Shown here: positions 28,721 through 37,470 of the stretch, piece after piece | Position numbering within the stretch: the first letter of the stretch is position 1 | How the letters are laid out: each line of letters starts with the position of its first letter | NCBI RefSeq assembly: GCF_009026825.1 | Contig: NZ_CP045032.1 | Span: forward strand, 1,922,001 to 1,986,000 | Length of the DNA stretch: 64,000 nt | Direction of reading: 5' to 3' | Source: Corynebacterium urogenitale | GTDB taxonomy: Bacteria > Actinomycetota > Actinomycetes > Mycobacteriales > Mycobacteriaceae | Notes under the pieces: model-generated | The model's input: only the letters and a program-made list of their open reading frames with translations | Database searches by the model: none | Told to the model about the DNA's origin: nothing | Program-made: the position numbers and the translations under genes

Positions 28721-30064
28721 CTACACCTGAGCCACGACGGCGGCCAACTGCCCCGCGATCTTCCGGGCGGTAGCGGAGTCCTCGGCCTCCACCATCACGC
28801 GGAACAACTCTTCCGTACCGGAAGGGCGCAGCAGCACCCGGCCGGTCTCACCCAGTTCGGACTTCGCGTCCTTCACCGCCGCGACGACCTGCGGGTCATC
28901 GGCGATGCGTGATTTGTCCTCCACCGGAACGTTGATCAGGGTCTGTGGCAGTACTGTCATCACGCTCGCCAGCTCGCGCAGAGACTTGCCGGTCTCCGCC
29001 ATGCGTGCCATGAGCGATAGCCCTGTCAGCGTGCCATCGCCCGTCGTTCCGTGTTCCGGAATCACGATGTGACCAGACTGCTCACCACCCAGGGAAAAAT
29101 CACCGGCACGCAGATCTGCCAGCACGTAACGGTCGCCAACGGCAGTCTCGCGCACGGAAATTCCATTGTCCTTCATCGCCAACTTCAGGCCGAGGTTGGA
29201 CATCACCGTGGCAACGAGCGTGTTCTTCTTCAGCTCGCCGCCTTCCTTCATCGCAACGGCAAGAATCGCCATGATCTGGTCGCCGTCAACGACATTGCCC
29301 TCGGAATCCACAGCCAGGCAGCGGTCAGCATCACCGTCATGGGCCAGACCAATGTCCGCCTGGTGCTCCACCACTGCTTTCTGCACGACCTCGATGTGTG
29401 TCGAGCCCACGCCGTCATTGATATTGAAGGCATTGGGGTGGTTGTGAATGGCGATGACCTCCGCACCTGCGTTTCGGTAAGCCTCCGGGGCTGCGCGGAA
29501 GGCGGCGCCATTAGCGCAGTCCACGACGACGCGAATGCCGTCGAGAGGGGTCGGCACCGCTCGCGAAAGGTGGGACAAGTAGCGGTCGATCGCGTCCTCG
29601 GACTCGTCGATGATCCGCCCAATCGCCGCGCCCGATGGTCCCTGCTCTGGCAGGACCAGCATGGTTGCTTCGATCTCATCCTCCAACGCGTCATCGAGCT
29701 TGTGGCCGCCCGCGGCGAAGAACTTGATGCCGTTATCGGGCATCGGGTTGTGCGAGGCACTGATCATCACGCCCATGTCCGCGCCAAAGGCGTCGGTCAG
29801 GTAGGCCACGGCTGGTGTCGGCAAAATTCCTACGTCCAGCACGTCCACCCCCTGCGAGGACATGCCTGCGGACAGCGCTGCGGTGAGCATCTCGCCCGAG
29901 ACGCGCGGATCACGACCCACTACAGCCGTTGGGCGGCGGTTGGCGCTGCCCTCGTGGTCAACGAGTACGCGCGCGGCGGCGGCACCCAGCTTCATTGCGA
30001 GTGGCGCGGTGAGCTTCTTGTTCGCGAGACCGCGCACACCATCAGTTCCGAACAGTCTTCCCAT
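28721..30064 (-). CDS. glmM: Phosphoglucosamine mutase
   Basis: 447 residues; interconverts glucosamine-6-P and glucosamine-1-P on the way to UDP-GlcNAc. Begins [18 protein letters not shown]; phosphoserine loop [13 protein letters not shown]; metal loop [11 protein letters not shown]; sugar-binding GGEQSGH; phosphate loop [12 protein letters not shown]. Located close to glmS and upstream of rpsI in order, as in mycobacteria (mrsA). Confidence 0.97.
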   Translation of the reverse strand: MGRLFGTDGVRGLANKKLTAPLAMKLGAAAARVLVDHEGSANRRPTAVVGRDPRVSGEMLTAALSAGMSSQGVDVLDVGILPTPAVAYLTDAFGADMGVMISASHNPMPDNGIKFFAAGGHKLDDALEDEIEATMLVLPEQGPSGAAIGRIIDESEDAIDRYLSHLSRAVPTPLDGIRVVVDCANGAAFRAAPEAYRNAGAEVIAIHNHPNAFNINDGVGSTHIEVVQKAVVEHQADIGLAHDGDADRCLAVDSEGNVVDGDQIMAILAVAMKEGGELKKNTLVATVMSNLGLKLAMKDNGISVRETAVGDRYVLADLRAGDFSLGGEQSGHIVIPEHGTTGDGTLTGLSLMARMAETGKSLRELASVMTVLPQTLINVPVEDKSRIADDPQVVAAVKDAKSELGETGRVLLRPSGTEELFRVMVEAEDSATARKIAGQLAAVVAQV

Positions 30065-30092
30065 GGCTGTCTAGCTTACGCAATCGCTCCCG

Positions 30093-32849
30093 TTACTCAC
30101 GATGAGGCACGGCGCGCCGAACCGCTTTGTCGATTTCCACCACGGCGAAAATCACGACGCCAACAGTCAGCGGGACCAGCCATGTCTCCAGGCCGACAGC
30201 CGTGGTTTCGAACATGGCCTGCGTGAATGGGGTGTAGACGAAGATCAGCTGCAACCCGAGCATGATCGCCACGCACAGCCAGCTGATGGGGTTGGTGGTA
30301 AACAGCGCTGCCCGTAGGGCGCTGACACGGAAGAATCGACTGGTGAACAGGAAGAAGATCTGGCCAACGACCAGGGTGTTCACCGCGATGGTGCGAGCGG
30401 CTTCGAGGTCCACACCCTGGGAGCGTTCGTAGAGGAATGCGCCGATGGCCGTACCACCGAGAAGTAAAGAGACGTAGATGATGCGAATCGCTGCCTCGCA
30501 GTTGAGCAGTGGGGTCTTGGGATCACGGGGCGGGCGGTTCATGATCCCCGGCTCCGAAGGTTCGAAGGAAAGGGAAAGCGACAGTGTCACGGCCGTAATG
30601 AGATTGACCCACAGCACCTGCAATGGGGTGATGGGTAATGTCATGCCTGCCAACATCGCGATGAGGATCACCAACCCCTGCGCGCCGTTAGTTGGCAGCA
30701 TGAACACGATGGCTTTGCGCAGATTGTCGTAGATCGTGCGACCCTCATGCATCGCGGCGGCGATCGTGGCGAAGTTATCATCCGCCAGCACCACGTCCGC
30801 GGCTTCCTTCGTAGCCTCCGTACCCTTGATCCCCATGGCCACACCCACATCCGCCTGCTTCAGCGATGGCGCATCGTTGACGCCGTCGCCAGTCATGGCC
30901 ACGACCTCACCATTGGCCTGCAATGCCTGCACGAGGCGCAGCTTATGCTCGGGGCTCGTGCGCGCGAAAACATCCGTGTGCGCGACGCGCTGACGCAACT
31001 CCTCATCGCTGCAAGCCTCAATCTCCGCACCGCTCATCGCGCTGTCACCGGAGATACCCACCTCGCGGGCAATGGCCGCTGCAGTGGAAACGTGGTCACC
31101 GGTGATCATCCGCACCCGCACACCAGCGCCTTGGACGAGTTTCACCGCTTCGATCACCTCATCGCGCGGCGGGTCGATGATTCCGTAGAGGCCGAGGAAA
31201 GTAAATTCGCCGGCGTCCACGTCCTCGCGGCGCACCTTATTCAACCCCTCAGCAGGTTTAGCCATCGCCGCGAGCACGCGCATGCCTTGACTACCGAGCT
31301 CCTCGATCCGGCTCATCCAGCCATCTTTGTCGAGCTCTTCGACCTCGCCGTGTGCCGCCAGTTGCTTTGTGCAACGCGCCAGCAGCCGATCCGGCGCGCC
31401 CTTGGCAAGAATGACCGGCCCCTCGTTCCCCTCGCACAGGGTGGCCATGTATTTGTATTCGGAATCGAAGGGCAGCACGTGTTGTTTTCTCAAACCCTGC
31501 GCCACGCTGTCCACACCACTTTTCATCGCAAAGGTCTTAATTCCACCGTCGGTCGGCTCACCTGACATTTCCCAGTTATCGCCGTTGCGCTCAAGGCTGG
31601 CGTCGTTGACGAGATCGGCAACCACGGCAAGGCGCAGTAAGGCGGGATCGGAGTTAAGATCCGCGACCGTCCCCTCCCCCGTCAGCACTTCGCCTTCGGG
31701 AGCATAGCCGGTGCCCGTGACATCGTAATGACCGCCGAGAGTCACCACCTCGCGCACCGTCATTTCATTGCGGGTCAGGGTGCCGGTTTTGTCCGTGCAG
31801 ATCGTGGTCACGGAGCCGAGTGTCTCCACGGAATTCATCCGCCGGGTAATCGCGCGCCGCTTCGCCATCCGTCGCACACCCAACGCCAAGGTAATGGCCA
31901 TGACCGCCGGCAAGCCCTCCGGAATGGCGGCGACGGCAAAGCCAATGGCGGACATCATGAGCTCGGCGAAGGTGAAGTTGTAGAGGATGATTGAGGCGAT
32001 GACCATGACCACTGCCAGCACCACGCAGACAACAGCGACTATAGAGGAGAATTTCGCCATCGATCGCGTCAGGGGTGTGTCGACGGACTCGACCTCGTGG
32101 AGCATGCGTGTGATGTGGCCGATCTCCGTTTTCGTCCCCGTCCCCGTGACATAGCCCCGGCCGGAGCCTGCCGCGACGATGGTGCCGGAGTAGGCCATGC
32201 AGGAGCGGTCACCCAAGTCTGCTTCTGCCTCCACAGCGTCCGTGTGCTTATCTGCGGGCACGGATTCACCGGTCAGCGCGGATTCTTCGATGCGCAGGCT
32301 GGAGGTGGCGGCTAAGCGAATATCGGCGGGAACCCGGTCGCCGGAACGCAGTCGCACAAGGTCCCCCGGAACCAGCTCGGCAGCGTCGATCGTCGTCCAA
32401 CGCCCCTCACGCTTGACGTCCGTGTGGGGCGAAAGCATGGTGCGGATCGCCGCCAGCGCATCGGCGGCCTTGCCCTCCTGCACGAAGCCCACCACGGCGT
32501 TGATGAGCACAACCGCCACGATGACCCCCGTGTCGATCCACTCGCCGAGGATGGCCGTGACGATGGCAGCGGCGATGAGCACGTAGATCATCGGGTCGTT
32601 GAATTGGCGTAGCAAGCGCTGGACGGCAGTCTCTTGCTCCGGCTCGGGCAGTTTATTCGGTCCGTGTTCCTCTTGGCGCAGCGCAACCAGCTGCGCATCG
32701 AGGCCTTCGGGCCCCGTGCCCAGAGCGCCGAGGACATCCTCGTGGCTGTGTGCGTGCGGGTGCTCAAGTTGAGGTGTCTTTTTCTGTTCGACGCCACTGG
32801 CTTCCCGGTTCACGTCCTCGTGTTCCTTGAAAGCTTTTTCGCGGTTCAT
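30093..32849 (-). CDS. PacL/PMR1-type cation-transporting P-type ATPase
   Basis: About 918 residues with a cation-ATPase N-domain (HSHEDVLGALGTGPEGLDAQ), actuator loop EESALTGESVPADK, phosphorylation site CTDKTGTLTRNEMT, hinge TGDGVNDAPSLKQADVG, and about ten membrane helices including the M4 motif FAVAAIPEGLPAVMAITLAL typical of Ca2+/Mn2+ (type IIA) pumps. Expected to export Ca2+ or Mn2+ from the cytoplasm. ATG 32849 (MNREKAFKEHED) is the more likely start; GTG 32882 is open. It is not part of the ESX set by function. Confidence 0.92.
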   Translation of the reverse strand: MNREKAFKEHEDVNREASGVEQKKTPQLEHPHAHSHEDVLGALGTGPEGLDAQLVALRQEEHGPNKLPEPEQETAVQRLLRQFNDPMIYVLIAAAIVTAILGEWIDTGVIVAVVLINAVVGFVQEGKAADALAAIRTMLSPHTDVKREGRWTTIDAAELVPGDLVRLRSGDRVPADIRLAATSSLRIEESALTGESVPADKHTDAVEAEADLGDRSCMAYSGTIVAAGSGRGYVTGTGTKTEIGHITRMLHEVESVDTPLTRSMAKFSSIVAVVCVVLAVVMVIASIILYNFTFAELMMSAIGFAVAAIPEGLPAVMAITLALGVRRMAKRRAITRRMNSVETLGSVTTICTDKTGTLTRNEMTVREVVTLGGHYDVTGTGYAPEGEVLTGEGTVADLNSDPALLRLAVVADLVNDASLERNGDNWEMSGEPTDGGIKTFAMKSGVDSVAQGLRKQHVLPFDSEYKYMATLCEGNEGPVILAKGAPDRLLARCTKQLAAHGEVEELDKDGWMSRIEELGSQGMRVLAAMAKPAEGLNKVRREDVDAGEFTFLGLYGIIDPPRDEVIEAVKLVQGAGVRVRMITGDHVSTAAAIAREVGISGDSAMSGAEIEACSDEELRQRVAHTDVFARTSPEHKLRLVQALQANGEVVAMTGDGVNDAPSLKQADVGVAMGIKGTEATKEAADVVLADDNFATIAAAMHEGRTIYDNLRKAIVFMLPTNGAQGLVILIAMLAGMTLPITPLQVLWVNLITAVTLSLSLSFEPSEPGIMNRPPRDPKTPLLNCEAAIRIIYVSLLLGGTAIGAFLYERSQGVDLEAARTIAVNTLVVGQIFFLFTSRFFRVSALRAALFTTNPISWLCVAIMLGLQLIFVYTPFTQAMFETTAVGLETWLVPLTVGVVIFAVVEIDKAVRRAVPHRE

Positions 32850-33007
32850 GGTCTGGCGCTCACTTCTCTCGGCATGTGTCACAGGGCTCTGCGGATCACT
32901 GACTACTTTCCAGCCTACGCACGGAAACAGGCCCGCTGGCCGGGTGCTTCCAGTAGGATCACAGACAGTCGAATTGTCTCGTATGACCTGCTTGATTGGA
33001 GTCCTTT

Positions 33008-33943
33008 GTGACCTCTTCTACGACACCTTCTGATGCTTGCACCTTCACCCGATCGGACGAATGGTTTACCTCGGATGGGCTGCGTTGCGCTGCTGCGGTG
33101 TACCGTCCGGAAGCCGATCGTCCCACTACGCCTGCGATTGTGATGGCGCACGGCTTTGGCACGCCTCGCGCGCTGGGTCTTTATCGCTACGCCGAAGCTT
33201 TTGCACAGGCTGGTTATATAGTGGTCGTCTTTGATTACCGCTTCTTCGGCGAAAGCGAGGGCGAGCCGCGCCAGCTTTTGAGCGTGAAGAGGCAGTTGGA
33301 GGACTGGCGGCAGGCAATTCGTTTTACGCGCTCCCTCGAGGGCGTGGACCCAACGCGAATCATCGGCTGGGGCACATCCTTTGCAGGCGGTCATGTTCTG
33401 ACGTTGGCTGGTGAGGGAGAGAAACTGGCGGCAGTGATCGCTCAGGTTCCGCATGTCAGCGGACCAGCAGCTGTCCGGTCTGTTGGCCTGAAAGCGGTTC
33501 TACGCATCGCGCCCGTGGCGGCGGCGGATTTGGTGAGTAGCGTGCTCGGCAGAGAGCCTCATTACATTGATTCGGTCGGCAACCCCGGTGATGTGGCGAT
33601 CATGACCTCGCCAGATGCGATGGACGGCAAGGATCGTCTCGTCGCAACATCAGGGGTGGTGCCGGGTGTTTATCCGGAAAATGTTGCCGCGCGGATCGGG
33701 GCATGGATTGGTTTCTACTCCCCAGGGCGGAAGGCCGGCCGCATCGCGTGCCCAACTTTGGTCCAGATCATGACCAAAGATGCCATCACTCCGGCGGCGA
33801 CTGCTACGAAGGTGGCGCTGAAGATCCCGGAAGTTTCCATCAAGATTCACGAGGGCAATCATTTTGACCCTTACGTGGACCCCTCGTTCCCCTCCATCAT
33901 TGCGGAGCAGTTGGAGTTCTTGAATAGCAAGGTTCCCCTGTAA
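33008..33943 (+). CDS. Alpha/beta-hydrolase
   Basis: 311 residues. Oxyanion region IVMAHGFGTPRALGLYRYAE, nucleophile elbow GWGTSFAGGHVL with Ser, and a C-terminal His in HEGNHFDPYVD; the acid is probably in the KDAI segment. The pattern fits a broad family of soluble acyl hydrolases related to dienelactone hydrolases; the substrate is unknown. GTG 33008 has GGAG 8 nt upstream. It is convergent with rpsI. Confidence 0.82.
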   Translation: MTSSTTPSDACTFTRSDEWFTSDGLRCAAAVYRPEADRPTTPAIVMAHGFGTPRALGLYRYAEAFAQAGYIVVVFDYRFFGESEGEPRQLLSVKRQLEDWRQAIRFTRSLEGVDPTRIIGWGTSFAGGHVLTLAGEGEKLAAVIAQVPHVSGPAAVRSVGLKAVLRIAPVAAADLVSSVLGREPHYIDSVGNPGDVAIMTSPDAMDGKDRLVATSGVVPGVYPENVAARIGAWIGFYSPGRKAGRIACPTLVQIMTKDAITPAATATKVALKIPEVSIKIHEGNHFDPYVDPSFPSIIAEQLEFLNSKVPL

Positions 33944-33951
33944 AAGGCGAA

Positions 33952-33984
33952 ACCGCCCCGGCCAGCCGAAGCTGGTGGGGCGGT
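33952..33984. terminator. Bidirectional terminator between hydrolase gene and rpsI
   Basis: ACCGCCCC…GGGGCGGT with an inner AGC-CGAA-GCT hairpin gives a stable two-part stem between convergent genes. Confidence 0.75.
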
Positions 33985-34022
33985 GTGCGAGGCGTACTCG
34001 CAGGCGCTGTAAGCGGTAAGGC

Positions 34023-34550
34023 TTAACGCTTGGAGTACTGAGGGGCACGACGTGCCTTGTGCAGGCCGGCCTTCTTGCGCTCGACGGCACGAGCGTCGCG
34101 GGTGAGGAAGCCAGCCTTCTTGAGCTGAGTGCGCTCCTCTGGGTTGTACTTGTTCAGAGCGCGGGCGATAGCCAGACGGAATGCGCCAGCCTGGCCGGAT
34201 GGGCCGCCACCCTTGAGGTTGGCAACGATGTCGAACTGGTTCTCGCGCTCAAGCAGAACGAGAGGAGCCTTGATCAGCTGCTGGTGCAGCTTGTTCGGGA
34301 AGTAGTCCTCCAGGGAACGGCCGTTGCAGATGAACTGGCCGGAGCCCTGAACCATGCGGACGCGGACGACAGCTTCCTTGCGGCGGCCGACGGTCTGGAT
34401 GGTGCCCTCGAACAGGACTGGAGCGGCTGGAGCCTCGTCCTCAGCGGACTCGGATGCCACAGCGTCGCCGATGGTGGCCACGAACTCTTCGTTCACAGCG
34501 TCGGAGGCGGTGTACTCGCCCTCGTAGTTGTTCTCGTTGTTCTCAGTCAT
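34023..34550 (-). CDS. rpsI: 30S ribosomal protein S9
   Basis: 175 residues; C-terminal ~130 is S9 ([17 protein letters not shown] … QYSKR, whose basic tail reaches the P-site tRNA). An acidic ~45-residue N-terminal extension is common in actinobacteria. Its ATG overlaps the rplM stop by one base (TAATG). Confidence 0.98.
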   Translation of the reverse strand: MTENNENNYEGEYTASDAVNEEFVATIGDAVASESAEDEAPAAPVLFEGTIQTVGRRKEAVVRVRMVQGSGQFICNGRSLEDYFPNKLHQQLIKAPLVLLERENQFDIVANLKGGGPSGQAGAFRLAIARALNKYNPEERTQLKKAGFLTRDARAVERKKAGLHKARRAPQYSKR

Positions 34551-34993
34551 TACTGTGCCACCTGCTTGATCTCGTAGGTCTCTGGCTTCTGAGCCTCAAA
34601 GGTGTGCTCTGGGCCTGCGAAGACGCGGAGCTTCTTGATGGAAGCGCGGGAGAGCTTGTTGTGCGGCATCATGCCACGGATAGCCTCTTCCACGACGCGC
34701 TCTGGGTGCAGCTCCAGGGAGCGACCGAGGGTCATGGACTTCAGGCCACCTGGGTAGCCGGAGTGACGGTAGCGCATCTCGCGCTCGCGCTTGTTGGAGG
34801 AGATGTGCACCTTGTCAGCGTTGATGATGATGACGTTGTCGCCGCAATCAACGTTAGGAGCGTAGTAAGGCTTCTTCTTACCGCGCAGCAGGTCAGCTGC
34901 GGTCACGGCAAGACGGCCCAGAACCACATCAGTGGCGTCGATGACGTACCACTTACGGGTAATGTCACCGCTCTTTGGGTGGAAAGTAGTCAC
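34550..34993 (-). CDS. rplM: 50S ribosomal protein L13
   Basis: 147 residues ([20 protein letters not shown] …). GTG 34993 has AAGGAG 7 nt upstream; the longer open frame has no family match. First gene of the rplM-rpsI unit, which is embedded in the ESX-4 locus as in mycobacteria. Confidence 0.98.
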   Translation of the reverse strand: MTTFHPKSGDITRKWYVIDATDVVLGRLAVTAADLLRGKKKPYYAPNVDCGDNVIIINADKVHISSNKREREMRYRHSGYPGGLKSMTLGRSLELHPERVVEEAIRGMMPHNKLSRASIKKLRVFAGPEHTFEAQKPETYEIKQVAQ

Positions 34994-35356
34994 GTTGGAC
35001 TCCTTGGTCTTGTTGGAACTGCCAGCCAGGCGCTGCTCTCGCAAAAAGCTTGTGACCAGTGGAAACTGGGATATTCTGCGAGCGTCCACGGCGGCCGGTT
35101 GGGACCCATGGACAGGTGAACTCTCGGCATGCGAGAGCTTGCAACCCGACAAACTTTACCTGAGCAGCAGCGATAGCCCAAATCGCTGAGATATGAGAAA
35201 CCCCGCCGGCGGCGAGCATGGTGTGAAGGGAATCCTCGGTGCCAGCGGGGTGCCATGGCTTCGACGTGTCTACGCCCTGATGCGCGTCTACTTATTCAAT
35301 CCTTCTGCGAGGCCTTCGTGTTCACGCGCATGTTTCCTTGTCATTGTTTAAGCCAC
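34994..35356 (-). promoter_or_regulatory. rplM leader and esx 3' region
   Basis: A 363-bp gene-free stretch. It holds the hairpin at 35201–35250 and the rplM promoter/leader. No coding sequence is supported. A ribosomal-protein autoregulatory leader is possible but no known L13 leader structure is recognised. Confidence 0.4.
35201..35250 (-). terminator. Terminator after the WXG100 gene pair
   Basis: A 10-bp stem (CCCCGCTGGC with GCCGGCGGGG on the minus strand, one G·U) followed by TTTCTC; loop 30 nt. It separates the esx genes from rplM. Confidence 0.6.
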
Positions 35357-35638
35357 TTAAGCCCAGCTATTGGCCGCGTTGGTGTTGATCTGGCTCATGC
35401 GGTCATTGGAATCACGAACAGCGGTAGCCACCTGTCCAAGAACAATGTTCAATTCATTTGCTGAATCATCCCACTTCTTCTGAGCTGCTTGATAGGCGGT
35501 AGCTGACTCGCCCTCCCATTCCGCGACAAGCGGTTGAAGATCGGACTTGAGGTTATCGAGGATCCCGTCGATGCGGTTCTTTGTGCTGTTGATGTCCTCG
35601 GCTGCCTGGCCGATGTTTGCGAAATTGTAGTGAATCAT
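35357..35638 (-). CDS. WXG100 family type VII secretion protein (ESX-4, first)
   Basis: 93 residues, two helices joined by W41-E-G43, as in EsxA/EsxB-like proteins secreted as dimers by ESX systems. Starts MIHYNFANIGQAAEDIN and ends SQINTNAANSWA. GGGAGGAAA precedes ATG 35638. It and the gene at 35749 correspond by position to esxT/esxU of mycobacterial ESX-4, upstream of rplM. Confidence 0.9.
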   Translation of the reverse strand: MIHYNFANIGQAAEDINSTKNRIDGILDNLKSDLQPLVAEWEGESATAYQAAQKKWDDSANELNIVLGQVATAVRDSNDRMSQINTNAANSWA

Positions 35639-35748
35639 GATGTTTCCTCCCCTGTTGTTACTGTTTGGTCCTTCGCCATGGTGAACGATTCTCGACCATC
35701 GTGAACTGGCCAAAATGCCCAGACAGATTGTGTTCTGGCGTTTCCCGT

Positions 35749-36036
35749 TTATCCATTGAATGCGGAGACGTTTTGCGCCTCTGCATCATCGAAGCCGGAA
35801 GCATTGGCACGCAGATTATCGGCGATGGACTGCAGTGCATCGCGCAACTCACGAGCATTCTCATTCCACCTCTCCATCAACCCTGCGAATGAGTGCTGTG
35901 CCTCGCCCTTCCAACTGCTTGCTACATCCTGCACCACACCCTGCAAGCGGCTAAGTTCCCCCTGCACGTCACCATTAATGCGGTCAACATTGTTTGCCGC
36001 GTTAGTCATCGTTTGAATATCTGTTTGGAAGCTCAT
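35749..36036 (-). CDS. WXG100 family type VII secretion protein (ESX-4, second)
   Basis: 95 residues with W42-K-G44 between two helices (MSFQTDIQTMTNAANNVDRI; WNENARELRDALQSIADNL). Likely heterodimer partner of the adjacent WXG100 protein. ATG 36036 chosen for length; the 22-residue upstream extension is not family-like. The gap of 110 bp to the next esx gene is longer than in a tight operon. Confidence 0.9.
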   Translation of the reverse strand: MSFQTDIQTMTNAANNVDRINGDVQGELSRLQGVVQDVASSWKGEAQHSFAGLMERWNENARELRDALQSIADNLRANASGFDDAEAQNVSAFNG

Positions 36037-36196
36037 CTGGAGCAGCCCCTCCCCTAGTGTCGTGTCACATTCTTTTCGAGATCCGTACTCTTGCCCGCCC
36101 ATCCTCTAATCCATGAACCGGCAAGCCTTGCGTACATCCCGTGGTTTATAAGACTCTCCTAGCGCCCTCAAGGTTCACGGGCCTTGAGATTTTTCT

Positions 36197-37438
36197 TCAG
36201 GCTCTGGGCGCTGAAGGCAAGTCCGGACGCGCAGTGCTGGCCGCCTCCTCACATACCTTGAGCCTGGCACCCGTGATCTGGCGAAACTGGCAGCCAATGG
36301 AAACCTGATGCCCCTCGACCAACCGGACATGCCAGATCGTCGTGGAATCCGGATAGCTTTCCTCATAGCTCACCGGCGCACGCCCTGCGACGCGCACCCC
36401 ATCCGTATTCTCCACCGCTTTCAGTACGGCTCCGTCAAGCTCCTCTTGGGTTTTCAACGGTGTGAGCGTAGCGGATACCAGGACCCGCATGTCCTCATCG
36501 CCTGAGTGAAACTCTTCCCTCGCTGGGGTGGCGCCCGCTCGTCGCCACCCCGGCAGATCCATGCGCACTGGAATGCTTGCTCTTTCCACAGATGCGGTGC
36601 GCATCTGTTCGCCGGCAATATGGTGTTCAGGCCACGGTTTCCTGGGAGAATGCTCCTCCTTAGGCCCCACCCCTTCACCACCGACATCCATGGGCTTCGT
36701 GGGTTCTGCCGCAGGGCTAGCCAGTGGCGTCGTCGTTGAAGAAGATGGGGAATCCTCAACCGCATCCGTATGAAGCACCGCTGAGGCAGCAAAAATCCCA
36801 CCCACTGCAAAGACGGCGATCGCAGCCGCGCCAGCCGCGAACTTCCACGAAGAGGAGGGGAGCCTGAGCGCTGGAAGGGACAGACGAGGCCAGGATTCCA
36901 CTGCAGGCCAGCGCAATCTCCCGCGGGGCGCTCTGGACTCGGCGTTTGCTTGCTCTACTTCTGCCAACTCGTGTTCAACCTCCGCGAGATCCCCCGCAAT
37001 CCACAGGGCACGGTCAGCATCGACTGTTCTGGCTCTCACTCCCACGCAGCGCAAGTAATCGGCAATCACCTCCGCGTTCCCTCCGGCCACGACCACGTCT
37101 GGCTCTGGGAGACCAACTCCCCAGGGAAACGCCTTGCGCGGGATCGGTGTATCCAACTGCGCCCACTCCGGGTTCTCCCTGCGCTGCTCCACCACGTCGT
37201 GGACTAACTCGCGAAGCATCTCCAACTGCGCCAGCCCCACCGCACTCCCGCGAAAACGTGGCGCATCCTCCTCCGCAATGAACGGGTCGCGGTCCTCTGG
37301 CATCTCTCCCGTGACCGCATAACCCGTGGACAAATCCGTTACGGTCATGCCTCGAACAAGAATCCCTGACTCCTGCAGGGCAACGGCCGCTGCCAGAACC
37401 CCCAGATTCTCCTGCGGATCCACCACCTCGAGCGTCAT
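36197..37438 (-). CDS. Type VII secretion-associated protein, Rv3446c family
   Basis: 413 residues. An N-terminal actin-like/ancestral domain (MTLEVVDPQENLGVLAAAVA; LPEPDVVVAGGNAEVI), one membrane helix near residues 205–225 (AAGAAAIAVFAVGGIFAASAV), a Pro/Ser-rich linker and a C-terminal outer domain (IPVRMDLPGWRRAG; HVRLVEGHQVSIGCQFR). This arrangement and its position next to eccC match the Rv3446c family of ESX-4. Function unknown. Start ATG 37438, 33 bp after the eccC stop, same strand. Confidence 0.82.
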   Translation of the reverse strand: MTLEVVDPQENLGVLAAAVALQESGILVRGMTVTDLSTGYAVTGEMPEDRDPFIAEEDAPRFRGSAVGLAQLEMLRELVHDVVEQRRENPEWAQLDTPIPRKAFPWGVGLPEPDVVVAGGNAEVIADYLRCVGVRARTVDADRALWIAGDLAEVEHELAEVEQANAESRAPRGRLRWPAVESWPRLSLPALRLPSSSWKFAAGAAAIAVFAVGGIFAASAVLHTDAVEDSPSSSTTTPLASPAAEPTKPMDVGGEGVGPKEEHSPRKPWPEHHIAGEQMRTASVERASIPVRMDLPGWRRAGATPAREEFHSGDEDMRVLVSATLTPLKTQEELDGAVLKAVENTDGVRVAGRAPVSYEESYPDSTTIWHVRLVEGHQVSIGCQFRQITGARLKVCEEAASTARPDLPSAPRA

Positions 37439-37470
37439 TGCTTCCCCCTTTTTCCGATGGCGCGCTCGGC

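Noticed and set aside
29051..30226. 391-codon plus-strand ORF opposite glmM
   Set aside because: Fully antisense to glmM and low-information composition.
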